DNA of 64,000 bases from positions 1 through 64,000 of the forward strand of contig CALLAL010000038.1 in the NCBI GenBank assembly GCA_938002255.1, given 5' to 3'. Shown in pieces: positions 50,814 through 58,633 of this stretch. Each line of letters starts with the position of its first letter. Position 1 is the stretch's first letter. The position numbers were made by a program, and so were the translations under genes. The notes below the pieces were generated by a model, which saw only the letters and a list, made by a program, of their open reading frames with translations, searched no databases and had not been told where the DNA came from. The DNA comes from an uncultured bacterium. Its GTDB lineage: Bacteria; Desulfobacterota; BSN033; UBA1163.

Positions 50814-53280
50814 TGGTATCCGGGTGGAGGTCGAAAAAGGAAAGACCCTTCTTGAAGCTGCGCAATCAGCAGATATCCGAGTCCCCTCCCTCTGCCATGA
50901 TCGGAGATTGGTTCCTTTTGGGGCATGTAGACTATGCGTCGTTGAGGAAAAGGGAAAATCCGAACTCCTCCCTTCCTGTTTCACTCCCGCCCGGAATGGA
51001 ATGGAAATTCTCACCGTTTCTCCTAAAATCATGGAGGCAAGAAGGACTCAACTCCAGCTGATCCTTCTCAACCATCCAATGATCTGCCCTCGTTGTGAAA
51101 AAGAGGGAGAATGTGAGCTGCAGCGTTTGGTTTATGAATATGGTCTTAAAGAAGAACCGCTTCCCTGGGATCTCATTACATTTCCCCAGGATCATGCCAC
51201 TCCCCTGTTGCAAAGGGATGGTAACAAATGTATCCTCTGCGGCCGTTGTGTAAGGATTTGCGACGAGGTCCAAGGTGTGGGAGAACTTTCCTTCATGGGA
51301 AGGGGAATCCGAACCGTTATTGATACAGATTTCCATCGACCGATGGATTGTGAATTCTGCGGACAATGTCTCGATACCTGCCCTGTGGGGGCCATTACAA
51401 GTGACTGCTTTGATTACAAAACCAAAGCGTGGGAATTAATAGAGACCACAAGTCCCTGCCCTTACTGCAGTGTAGGGTGTTTGCTTACCATCGGATCCAA
51501 AGACGGGGACATCAAACGAGTTTTCTCTGAACCTCATGAGGGACCCAATGATGGAAACCTTTGCGTTCGAGGCCGTTTCGGTTGGGACTTTATTGACTCC
51601 CCTGAGCGGCTGACTTCTCCTCTGTTGAGAAAAAACGGAACGTTCGAACCCATTTCCTGGGAGGAAGCCTTCGATTTTATGGTGAAGAGGCTTGAAGATT
51701 TGAAGGAGAAATATGGTCCAGAACACATCGGAGCAATTCTCTCAAGCCGCCTGACCAATGAAGAGTATTTCCTCTTTAAAAAACTTTTTCGTGAGGCCAT
51801 CCAAAGTGATCAGATCGGTGTGGACAGTGATCGAGAAAAAGGATTGGCCAATGGACTTTTAAAAACCTTGGGAGTTCCATCCTCTACGAACTCCATCCAG
51901 GAAATTCGGAGTGCAGATTGCATTCTCATGATTGGAGTGGATCCGGCACAGACTCATCCCATCATCAAAAATGAAATTCATCTGGCCCTTCGAAAAAATC
52001 GGGCTCAACTGATCGTCATTGGAAATCAGGATATTGGTCTCAGTCGCAACACCCGGCTCTCCCCTCTCTCCCTTCCCTCGCTTCTTCTCCTCACCCAACC
52101 AGGAAAGGAAGTTTCCTTGATTTACGGAATGATTGGAGTTCTTCTCAGGGAGGGCTTAGAGGATCAAGATTTTGTGGCCCGAAATACAGAGGGGATGGAA
52201 AGTTTGAAAGAAATGCAGGAACGCCATCTATGCGACTTTCCCGAAGAAAAGGCTACGATAGAGAGAGCAGCGCGAGTGTATGCTCAGTCAAAGAGATCGA
52301 TGATCCTCATCGGCCCAGGTCCCTGGTCATCTACAGAGTCAGAAGAGTTAGCCAAAGCCGCTTCGAACCTGGCCCTCTTGACCGGACACGTTGGTAAGGC
52401 ATCTTCGGGGATTCTTCTCCTCCACGAAAAATCAAACACTCAGGGAGCGGTAGACTCAGGAATTCTCTTAAACGGCAAAGACGCAACGGATCTCCTGAAG
52501 AAGAGTGAAGAAGGTGGTCTGAAGGCGCTCTACATTGTCGGAGGAAATCCTCTCCTCTCCTCGAAGGCTCTGGAACAGTTAGAACTTCTAATCGTGCAAG
52601 ATCTCTTTATGACCGAAGCCGCTAAAGGGGCTCACCTTGTCCTTCCAGTTTGTTCTTTTGTTGAAAAAACAGGAACCTATACCAATTTGGAACGGAGAAT
52701 TCAGAGGCTGAAACCTCTACGAAAGCCGACAGGTCAGACGAAATCAGATTTTGAAATCTTTCGGAGACTGCTTCACCTCTTCGAAGTATCGGTTCCGGGG
52801 GAGACTCCAGAAGAAATATTCGACCAAATGCAAAAAGTCATTCCCTCCTATCAATCGATGGAGATCGGAAAACAATGGCCCAGGGGACTCCACTATCTCT
52901 ACCAGGATGGATTTCCCCTTGGAAAAGCAAGATTCGTCTCTCTTGCTCAACCCGAGCCGCAACCTCAATCTAAAGATTTTCCTTTCTCACTGGTCCAATT
53001 TCCTTTACCTTTTCAATCAGGTAATCTCAGCCTGAAAAGTGAGAATCTTAAAAAGGTGGCAAAGAAGCCAACCTTGAGAATGAACCTTGAAGATGCTCAG
53101 TCCCTTAAGATCGAAGAAGGAGAGACGGTCAGGATTTCTACCCCTAAAGGGGAAACATTTGAGATGCAGGTCACTCTGTCTTCGCTTCCGGCACGTGGAG
53201 TGCTGATTGCCTTTTCCGCCCAAATGATGGAGAACCAGAGACACGGTTTCGTCAGGATAAAAAGGTTAAAAGAGAATTAA
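50782..53280 (+). CDS. NuoG-like molybdopterin-oxidoreductase-fold Fe-S subunit
   Basis: An 832-residue protein. N-terminal 2Fe-2S domain (PSLCHDRRLVPFGACRLCVVE), His/Cys cluster domain (NHPMICPRCEKEGECELQ), dicluster ferredoxin (CILCGRCVRICDE, CEFCGQCLDTCP), then a MopB domain with its 4Fe-4S motif CPYCSVGCLL...NLCVRGRFG. Compared with formate dehydrogenase alpha chains, the segment that carries Sec or Cys (xxARxCH) reads GVDSDREKG here, without Cys, just before GVPSSTNSIQEIRSADC. So the molybdenum-ligand residue is missing and an electron-relay (NuoG-like) role is more likely. Start ATG 50782. Confidence 0.9.
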   Translation: MSTQTITLTIDGIRVEVEKGKTLLEAAQSADIRVPSLCHDRRLVPFGACRLCVVEEKGKSELLPSCFTPARNGMEILTVSPKIMEARRTQLQLILLNHPMICPRCEKEGECELQRLVYEYGLKEEPLPWDLITFPQDHATPLLQRDGNKCILCGRCVRICDEVQGVGELSFMGRGIRTVIDTDFHRPMDCEFCGQCLDTCPVGAITSDCFDYKTKAWELIETTSPCPYCSVGCLLTIGSKDGDIKRVFSEPHEGPNDGNLCVRGRFGWDFIDSPERLTSPLLRKNGTFEPISWEEAFDFMVKRLEDLKEKYGPEHIGAILSSRLTNEEYFLFKKLFREAIQSDQIGVDSDREKGLANGLLKTLGVPSSTNSIQEIRSADCILMIGVDPAQTHPIIKNEIHLALRKNRAQLIVIGNQDIGLSRNTRLSPLSLPSLLLLTQPGKEVSLIYGMIGVLLREGLEDQDFVARNTEGMESLKEMQERHLCDFPEEKATIERAARVYAQSKRSMILIGPGPWSSTESEELAKAASNLALLTGHVGKASSGILLLHEKSNTQGAVDSGILLNGKDATDLLKKSEEGGLKALYIVGGNPLLSSKALEQLELLIVQDLFMTEAAKGAHLVLPVCSFVEKTGTYTNLERRIQRLKPLRKPTGQTKSDFEIFRRLLHLFEVSVPGETPEEIFDQMQKVIPSYQSMEIGKQWPRGLHYLYQDGFPLGKARFVSLAQPEPQPQSKDFPFSLVQFPLPFQSGNLSLKSENLKKVAKKPTLRMNLEDAQSLKIEEGETVRISTPKGETFEMQVTLSSLPARGVLIAFSAQMMENQRHGFVRIKRLKEN

Positions 53281-53308
53281 GTCACTTAAGAAACGAGGAG
53301 GGATGGAA

Positions 53309-54100
53309 ATGAATATTATTGTTTGTATCAAAAGGGTACCGGATACAGCCGATGCGGATATCTCGATCGACAAATCCGGCAAGGATATTGACAAGAGTGG
53401 GTTGGCGTTTGACCTGAACGAATGGGATAGTTATGCGATTGAAGAGGCCATTCTCCTCAAAGAAAAATTTGGAGGAACAGTCACGGTCTACTCGTTGGGA
53501 GGCGAAGATTCCAATGAATCTCTGAGAAAATGTCTTGCCATGGGTGCCGATGATGCGATTCGTCTGTCCGATCCTGCCTTCGCGGGAGGGGATGGCTATG
53601 CCACAGCACGGGCACTGGCTGAAGCGCTTCGTCAAAAGCCCTTCGATCTCATTCTCACAGGCACTCAAGCAGAAGATGATGGATTTGGGCAGGTTGGAGC
53701 GGTGATTGCAGAGATGCTTTCCATTCCTCATGTTTCCATCGTCAACCGGATTGAAGTTCAAGAGAAAAAGGTGAAGGCCCATCGCGAACTGGAAGGAGGG
53801 CTCGAGGAAGTGGTTGAGGTTGACCTCCCTGCCCTATTGACGATCCAGACCGGAATCAATGAGCCCCGATATGTCTCGATTATGGGTATCCGAAAAGTTG
53901 CTAAAAAAGAAATTAAAGTCCTGGGCCTTTCCGATCTCAACCTGAAACCTGAAGAGGTAGGCCTTTCCGGTTCCGATATTCAACTGGAGAATCTCTTTCT
54001 CCCTCCCGTGGGTGAGGGAGCAGAGATGATGGAAGGGAAGCCAGAAGAGATCGCCCAGAAAGTTTTCGAGATTCTGAAGGATAAAGGAGGGATGGCCTGA
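53309..54100 (+). CDS. etfB: Electron transfer flavoprotein, beta subunit
   Basis: A 263-residue EtfB: VCIKRVPDTADADI, DLNEWDSYAIEEA, TGTQAEDDGFGQVG and the AMP/FAD loop region. ATG 53309 is 6 nt after GAGGAGGG, better than ATG 53303 that touches it. EtfAB collects electrons from acyl-CoA dehydrogenases. The NuoEFG- and Hdr-like genes upstream make coupling to NAD or ferredoxin plausible. Its TGA overlaps the etfA start by 1 nt. Confidence 0.96.
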   Translation: MNIIVCIKRVPDTADADISIDKSGKDIDKSGLAFDLNEWDSYAIEEAILLKEKFGGTVTVYSLGGEDSNESLRKCLAMGADDAIRLSDPAFAGGDGYATARALAEALRQKPFDLILTGTQAEDDGFGQVGAVIAEMLSIPHVSIVNRIEVQEKKVKAHRELEGGLEEVVEVDLPALLTIQTGINEPRYVSIMGIRKVAKKEIKVLGLSDLNLKPEEVGLSGSDIQLENLFLPPVGEGAEMMEGKPEEIAQKVFEILKDKGGMA

Positions 54101-55080
54101 TGAAAGAGATTATGATTGTTGCAGAACATCGGCGGGGTGAACTCAGGGATGTGACATGGGAACTGATCTCCAAAGGGCGACAACTTTCAGAAGCCATCCA
54201 GGGGGAACTCTCTGTGGCTCTTCTCGGAAAAGGAGTAACGTCTCTGGCAGAAGCGCTTAAGTTCAAGGCCAACCGCGTGCTGCTCATTGAGGATGACCGT
54301 CTCGAATATTACAATTCCGAGACTTACGAAAGAGTCCTCACCCAGTTGATCACAGAGAGAAAACCTGTGCTCACGATGATCGGTCACACGGCAACCGGAA
54401 TGGACTTTGCACCAGGCCTTGCTGCCCATTTGAAACTCCCTCTGGCCACGGATTGCATCGGCATCGATGCAAAAGAGGATACCTTTTCGGTCATTCGCCA
54501 GATTTACGGCGGGAAAATCAATGCTGCTGTCTCTTTTCTGAAAAAAGGACCTTCGTATATGGTGACGGTTCGAGCAGGAGCCTTTCCCTTCGTTGAGAAA
54601 GAACCTCTGCCCGGCGAGGTGATTTCTATCCCTTCTCCACTAACAGACGAAGGATTGGCCAGGCGTTTTCTTCAGTATGTAGAAGCTGCAACAGGAGAGG
54701 TGGATATCACCCAGGCGGACATCCTTGTTGCTGTTGGAAGGGGGATTAAAGATGCGGACAGTATCCCCATGGTGAAAGAACTGGCTGACACGATAGGAGG
54801 GGTCCTTGCGTGTTCCCGCCCAGTGGTGGATAAAAAATGGCTTCCCAAAGGATGTCAGGTTGGAACTTCTGGAAAGACGGTTAAGCCAAAAGTTTACATC
54901 GCGATAGGGATCAGCGGTGCCTTTCAACATGTGGCAGGAATGAAAGGATCAGGAACGATCATTGCCATCAACAAAGACCCCAAGGCTCCAATCTTCAGCG
55001 TAGCACAGTATGGCATTGTGGCTGACCTGTTTAAAATCGTGCCGGTGATCAAGGATAAGATCAAGGAACTGAAAAAATAA
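54100..55080 (+). CDS. etfA: Electron transfer flavoprotein, alpha subunit
   Basis: A 326-residue EtfA with a standard C-terminal FAD domain: VAVGRGIKDADSI, GGVLACSRPVVDKKWLPKGCQVGTSGKTVKPKVYIAIGISGAFQHVAGM. No N-terminal ferredoxin insertion. Translationally coupled to etfB (TGATG). Confidence 0.96.
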   Translation: MKEIMIVAEHRRGELRDVTWELISKGRQLSEAIQGELSVALLGKGVTSLAEALKFKANRVLLIEDDRLEYYNSETYERVLTQLITERKPVLTMIGHTATGMDFAPGLAAHLKLPLATDCIGIDAKEDTFSVIRQIYGGKINAAVSFLKKGPSYMVTVRAGAFPFVEKEPLPGEVISIPSPLTDEGLARRFLQYVEAATGEVDITQADILVAVGRGIKDADSIPMVKELADTIGGVLACSRPVVDKKWLPKGCQVGTSGKTVKPKVYIAIGISGAFQHVAGMKGSGTIIAINKDPKAPIFSVAQYGIVADLFKIVPVIKDKIKELKK

Positions 55081-55090
55081 GGGGTAGACC

Positions 55091-56245
55091 ATGGACTTCG
55101 AATTGACGCAAGAACAGAAAGATATTCAAAAGGCAGCAAGGGAATTTATTCAGGGAGAATACGATAAGGAAAAGATTCTTGAATGGGAAAAGAACCATAC
55201 CTTCCCGAAAGAGGTATGGAAAAAAGCCTGCAAACTCGGGTTCATTGGCATCCATTTCCCTGAAGAATATGGAGGGCAAGGGTATGGGATTACAGAAAAC
55301 ATCCTGGTTGTAGAAGAGTTCTGCCGAAAAGATTCAGGGGTCGGCATTGCTGTAACACTGGCCGATTTCTCATCAGAGGTCATTCTCCGTTTCGGTACAC
55401 CTGAACAGAAGAAAAAATATCTTGTCCCTGTTGCGCGAGGAGAATTCATCTCAGGAGGGGCTTATACCGAACCCAATCATGGAAGCGACATTACGTTGAT
55501 GGGAACAACGGCGGTAAGACAGGGAGATTCTTTTGTTATTAACGGAACAAAAACCTTTATCACGAACGGGACCCTTGCGGACTTCTTCGTCGTTCTCTGT
55601 CAGACCGATCCCCATGCAAAACCGTCCTACCGGGGTCAATGCACCATACTCGTCGAAAAAGGGACAAAGGGATTGGATGCCACAGAAATCACACCCAAAA
55701 TGGGAATTCGATTGACCTCAACCGCTGAGCTCTCCTTTAGCGATGTGAGGGTTCCTCTGACGAATCTGATTGGTGAGGAGAACAAAGGGTTCTATCAGGT
55801 TCTCGAATTCTTCGACGAGAGTAGAATCGAAATTGCGGCACAAGGGCTTGGGATCGCCCAGGGAGCTTTTGACCGAGCTTTAGACTATGCAAAGCAGAGA
55901 GAACAGTTTGGAAGAAAGATCGTTGATTTTCAAATTACCCAGCACAAATTGGCAGACATGGCCACTAAGATAGAGACAGCCAGACTCCTGACTTACAAAG
56001 CGGCCTGGAACTATGATCAGGGCCGGATCGATCCGAAACTAACCTCTATGGCAAAGATGTTTGCAGGAAAGGTGGCCGTAGAAGTAGCGGATGAAGCCAT
56101 CCAGATCTTCGGGGGCTACGGATATATCACCGAATATGAAGTCGAACGATTTTATCGCGACGCCAAAATCACAGAAATTTATGAGGGCACCAAAGAGATC
56201 CAGAAGAATACGATCGCCAGTGCATTGATTGGGAAGCTAAAATAA
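55091..56245 (+). CDS. Acyl-CoA dehydrogenase (second)
   Basis: A 384-residue acyl-CoA dehydrogenase: AYTEPNHGSDITLM in the middle domain, catalytic base E365 in IYEGTKEIQKNTIASALIG, QIFGGYGYITEYEVERFYRDAKI before it. Ten nt after etfA, so it probably delivers electrons straight to this EtfAB. Differs clearly from the first paralogue at 45891; the two may handle straight and branched substrates. Confidence 0.95.
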   Translation: MDFELTQEQKDIQKAAREFIQGEYDKEKILEWEKNHTFPKEVWKKACKLGFIGIHFPEEYGGQGYGITENILVVEEFCRKDSGVGIAVTLADFSSEVILRFGTPEQKKKYLVPVARGEFISGGAYTEPNHGSDITLMGTTAVRQGDSFVINGTKTFITNGTLADFFVVLCQTDPHAKPSYRGQCTILVEKGTKGLDATEITPKMGIRLTSTAELSFSDVRVPLTNLIGEENKGFYQVLEFFDESRIEIAAQGLGIAQGAFDRALDYAKQREQFGRKIVDFQITQHKLADMATKIETARLLTYKAAWNYDQGRIDPKLTSMAKMFAGKVAVEVADEAIQIFGGYGYITEYEVERFYRDAKITEIYEGTKEIQKNTIASALIGKLK

Positions 56246-56299
56246 CGGAAAAATTCTAAATTCGAAATCGGAAACACGAAACAATAAAGGGACCTTGAA

Positions 56300-58561
56300 G
56301 TGTTGGAAGAAGAAAAGGAAAAAGTGATTCCTGAAGCCCTTATTATCGGTGCCGGGATAGCCGGGATGCAGGCTGCCCTTGACATTGCTGATAAGGGATT
56401 CAAAGTCCATCTGGTGGAAAAGGACCCATCCATCGGTGGCCATATGGCCCAGCTGGATAAGACCTTCCCTACCCTTGACTGCTCGGCCTGCATCATCACC
56501 CCGAAAATGGTGGATACAGCCAATCATCCCAACATCAACCTTCTCACCTACTCTGAAGTGGTTGACATTGAAGGAAAAGCTGGTCATTTTAAGGTCACCG
56601 TTCGAAAGAAACCCCGTTACGTTGATGTCACCAAATGCACCGCCTGCGCGGACTGTGTGGCCCAGTGTCCAGTCACACTACCCAATGAATTCGATATGGG
56701 CCTTGGAACCAGAAAAGCGATTTACATCCCTTTCCCCCAGGCTGTTCCTCTCAAATACACGATGGATCGAAGGGGCATTCCACCTTGCACAGCGGCTTGC
56801 CCACTTCACTGCAATGCCCAGGGTTATGTGGCTCTCATTTCCCAAGGAAAGTTTAAAGAGGCCCTGGCTTTGGTGAGAAAGACCCTTCCCTTTCCGGGCA
56901 TTCTCGGATATGTTTGCGCTCATCCCTGTGAATGGGAATGCAAACGAATAGAAGTCGATCGACCTGTTTCCATCTGCGCTCTGAAAAGGTTTCTGGTCGA
57001 TCACGTGGAAGAACCTGAAATCCATCTTTCCCCTGTGGAAGAAAAACCACAAAAGGTAGCTATTGTTGGGGCAGGCCCTGCCGGTTTAACAGCGGCCTTT
57101 GATCTCCGGCTCAAAGGATATCAGGTGACCCTTTTCGAATCGAAAGAGCAATTGGGCGGGCTTCTCATCTATGGATTCCCTTCCTATCGTCTTCCGAGAG
57201 AAGTGGTGAAAAAAGACCTCTCTGTGATTGAAAGAATGGGGATAGAAATCCGTTTCAATACCCAGGTGGGAAAGGATTTATCCTTCGATGAAATTTTAAA
57301 GACCTATGATGCCATCTTTTTATCCGTTGGCTCAACTGGAGCTGAAACCATCATCCAATCCTCATCAGGTTTAAAAAGGGACAGACGGGGAATGATTCAG
57401 GTTGAACCGCTTACTCTCGAAACAGGCCTTCAGAAGGTCTTTGCAGGCGGTGACGGGGTGACCGGACCTGGGACCATCATCGAGGCCATGGCACAGGGAA
57501 GAAAAGGAGCCATCTCCATTGACCGATATCTTCGGGGAGAAGACCTCCGCTGCGAAAGAACAACGGAAGGGAGACAGTTCTCCCCGATGCAGAACATTCT
57601 CCCTGATTCAAAACGGATAGAACGGGAGACGCTTCCCCATATGGTCAAACCCATCGAACCGGGTTTAACTCTTGAGGAGGCGATCGAAGAGGCGAAACGC
57701 TGTCTGAGCTGTGGGGGATGTTCAGACTGCGGGGAGTGTGCCAAATATTGCCAACCTAAAGCCATTGCCTATGACATGGAAGAAGAAACGATTGAACTTC
57801 ACGTCGGAGCAATTATTCTTGCAACAGGATTCGATCCTTTTAATCCAACTTTAAAACCGGAATTTGGCTATGGCCTTTATCCAAACGTCCTTCATGGCAT
57901 TGAGATGGAGCGACTCTGTTCTGCCTCGGGTCCGACGAAAGGAGAAATCCTGATTCAGGGTAAGAAGCCCAAGGAGATCATCTTTATTCACTGTGTGGGG
58001 TCGAGAGATAAAACCGTGGGCAATGAATACTGTTCACGGGTCTGCTGTATGTACACGGCCAAGCAGGCCCATCTGGTGCGGGATAAAATCCCGGACGCCC
58101 ATATCACCGTGCTCTACATGGATGTGAGAGCCTTCGGGAAAGGATTTGAGGAATTCTATGAACGAGTCCAGAAAGAGCAAATCATTTATCGGAGAGCCAA
58201 TCCCTCTGAGGTCTATCGAAAAAACGGAAAATTGGTGGTAAGGGCTGAAGATACACTCCTTGGAGAACCGGTGGAACTGGAAGCAGATCTCGTCGTTCTT
58301 GCTTCAGGTCTGATCCCCAGGCGAGAAGACGATCTTTTGAAAAAGAGGCTCGGCATGGAAAGTTCCTCAGACCGATTCTATGCAGAGGCTCCAGGGCTGG
58401 ATCCCATTCTCACAGGGGTAGAAGGAATCTTTTTAGCGGGATGCTGCCAGGGCCCCAAGGATATCCCGGACACCGTTGCCCAGGCTAGCGGCGCAGCGGC
58501 TCTCGCCTGCGCCCTATTGGCCAAAGGAAGGAAAACAACCGTTCCGAGTTCGGAGTCATGA
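56300..58561 (+). CDS. HdrA-like flavoprotein with inserted GltD/NfnB-like module
   Basis: A 753-residue chimera. Residues 1-150 are the start of an HdrA FAD domain (GAGIAGMQAAL from G17, GGHMAQLDKTFPTLDCSACI, ferredoxin CTACADCVAQCP). Residues about 155-480 are a complete GltD-type insert: CTAACPLHCNAQGYVALI (C163), CAHPCEWECKR, FAD motif GAGPAGLTAAFDL (G257), FAGGDGVTGPGTIIEAMAQGRKGA, ending near CLSCGGCSDCGECAKYC (C468). Then HdrA resumes (GAIILATGFDPFNP, HCVGSRDKTVGNEYCSRVCCMYTAKQA). The GltD module normally takes electrons from NAD(P)H. GTG start at 56300. Two flavins plus several clusters suggest a bifurcating role; inference. Confidence 0.92.
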   Translation: MLEEEKEKVIPEALIIGAGIAGMQAALDIADKGFKVHLVEKDPSIGGHMAQLDKTFPTLDCSACIITPKMVDTANHPNINLLTYSEVVDIEGKAGHFKVTVRKKPRYVDVTKCTACADCVAQCPVTLPNEFDMGLGTRKAIYIPFPQAVPLKYTMDRRGIPPCTAACPLHCNAQGYVALISQGKFKEALALVRKTLPFPGILGYVCAHPCEWECKRIEVDRPVSICALKRFLVDHVEEPEIHLSPVEEKPQKVAIVGAGPAGLTAAFDLRLKGYQVTLFESKEQLGGLLIYGFPSYRLPREVVKKDLSVIERMGIEIRFNTQVGKDLSFDEILKTYDAIFLSVGSTGAETIIQSSSGLKRDRRGMIQVEPLTLETGLQKVFAGGDGVTGPGTIIEAMAQGRKGAISIDRYLRGEDLRCERTTEGRQFSPMQNILPDSKRIERETLPHMVKPIEPGLTLEEAIEEAKRCLSCGGCSDCGECAKYCQPKAIAYDMEEETIELHVGAIILATGFDPFNPTLKPEFGYGLYPNVLHGIEMERLCSASGPTKGEILIQGKKPKEIIFIHCVGSRDKTVGNEYCSRVCCMYTAKQAHLVRDKIPDAHITVLYMDVRAFGKGFEEFYERVQKEQIIYRRANPSEVYRKNGKLVVRAEDTLLGEPVELEADLVVLASGLIPRREDDLLKKRLGMESSSDRFYAEAPGLDPILTGVEGIFLAGCCQGPKDIPDTVAQASGAAALACALLAKGRKTTVPSSES

Positions 58562-58633
58562 GTTCGGAGTTAACGATTTAGTTTGTATTGATATTGGGCG
58601 CTATGCGCTTTGCCCGATGCCTGATGCGGTAAA
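58562..58633. repeat. Word-repeat gap between the two hdrA-like genes
   Basis: GAGTTCGGAGT occurs twice (one copy encodes the last residues of the upstream gene), followed by GGGCGCTATGCGCTTTGCCC, a small hairpin. Same style as the other repeat-filled gaps. Confidence 0.45.

Noticed and set aside
50782-53280. Formate dehydrogenase alpha subunit
   Set aside because: The Sec/Cys position and adjacent Cys-His are missing and no FDH partner genes occur.
48274-53280. Respiratory complex I (nuo operon)
   Set aside because: Only E, F and G-like parts are present; F has the extra thioredoxin and ferredoxin domains of soluble bifurcating enzymes, and no membrane subunits follow.
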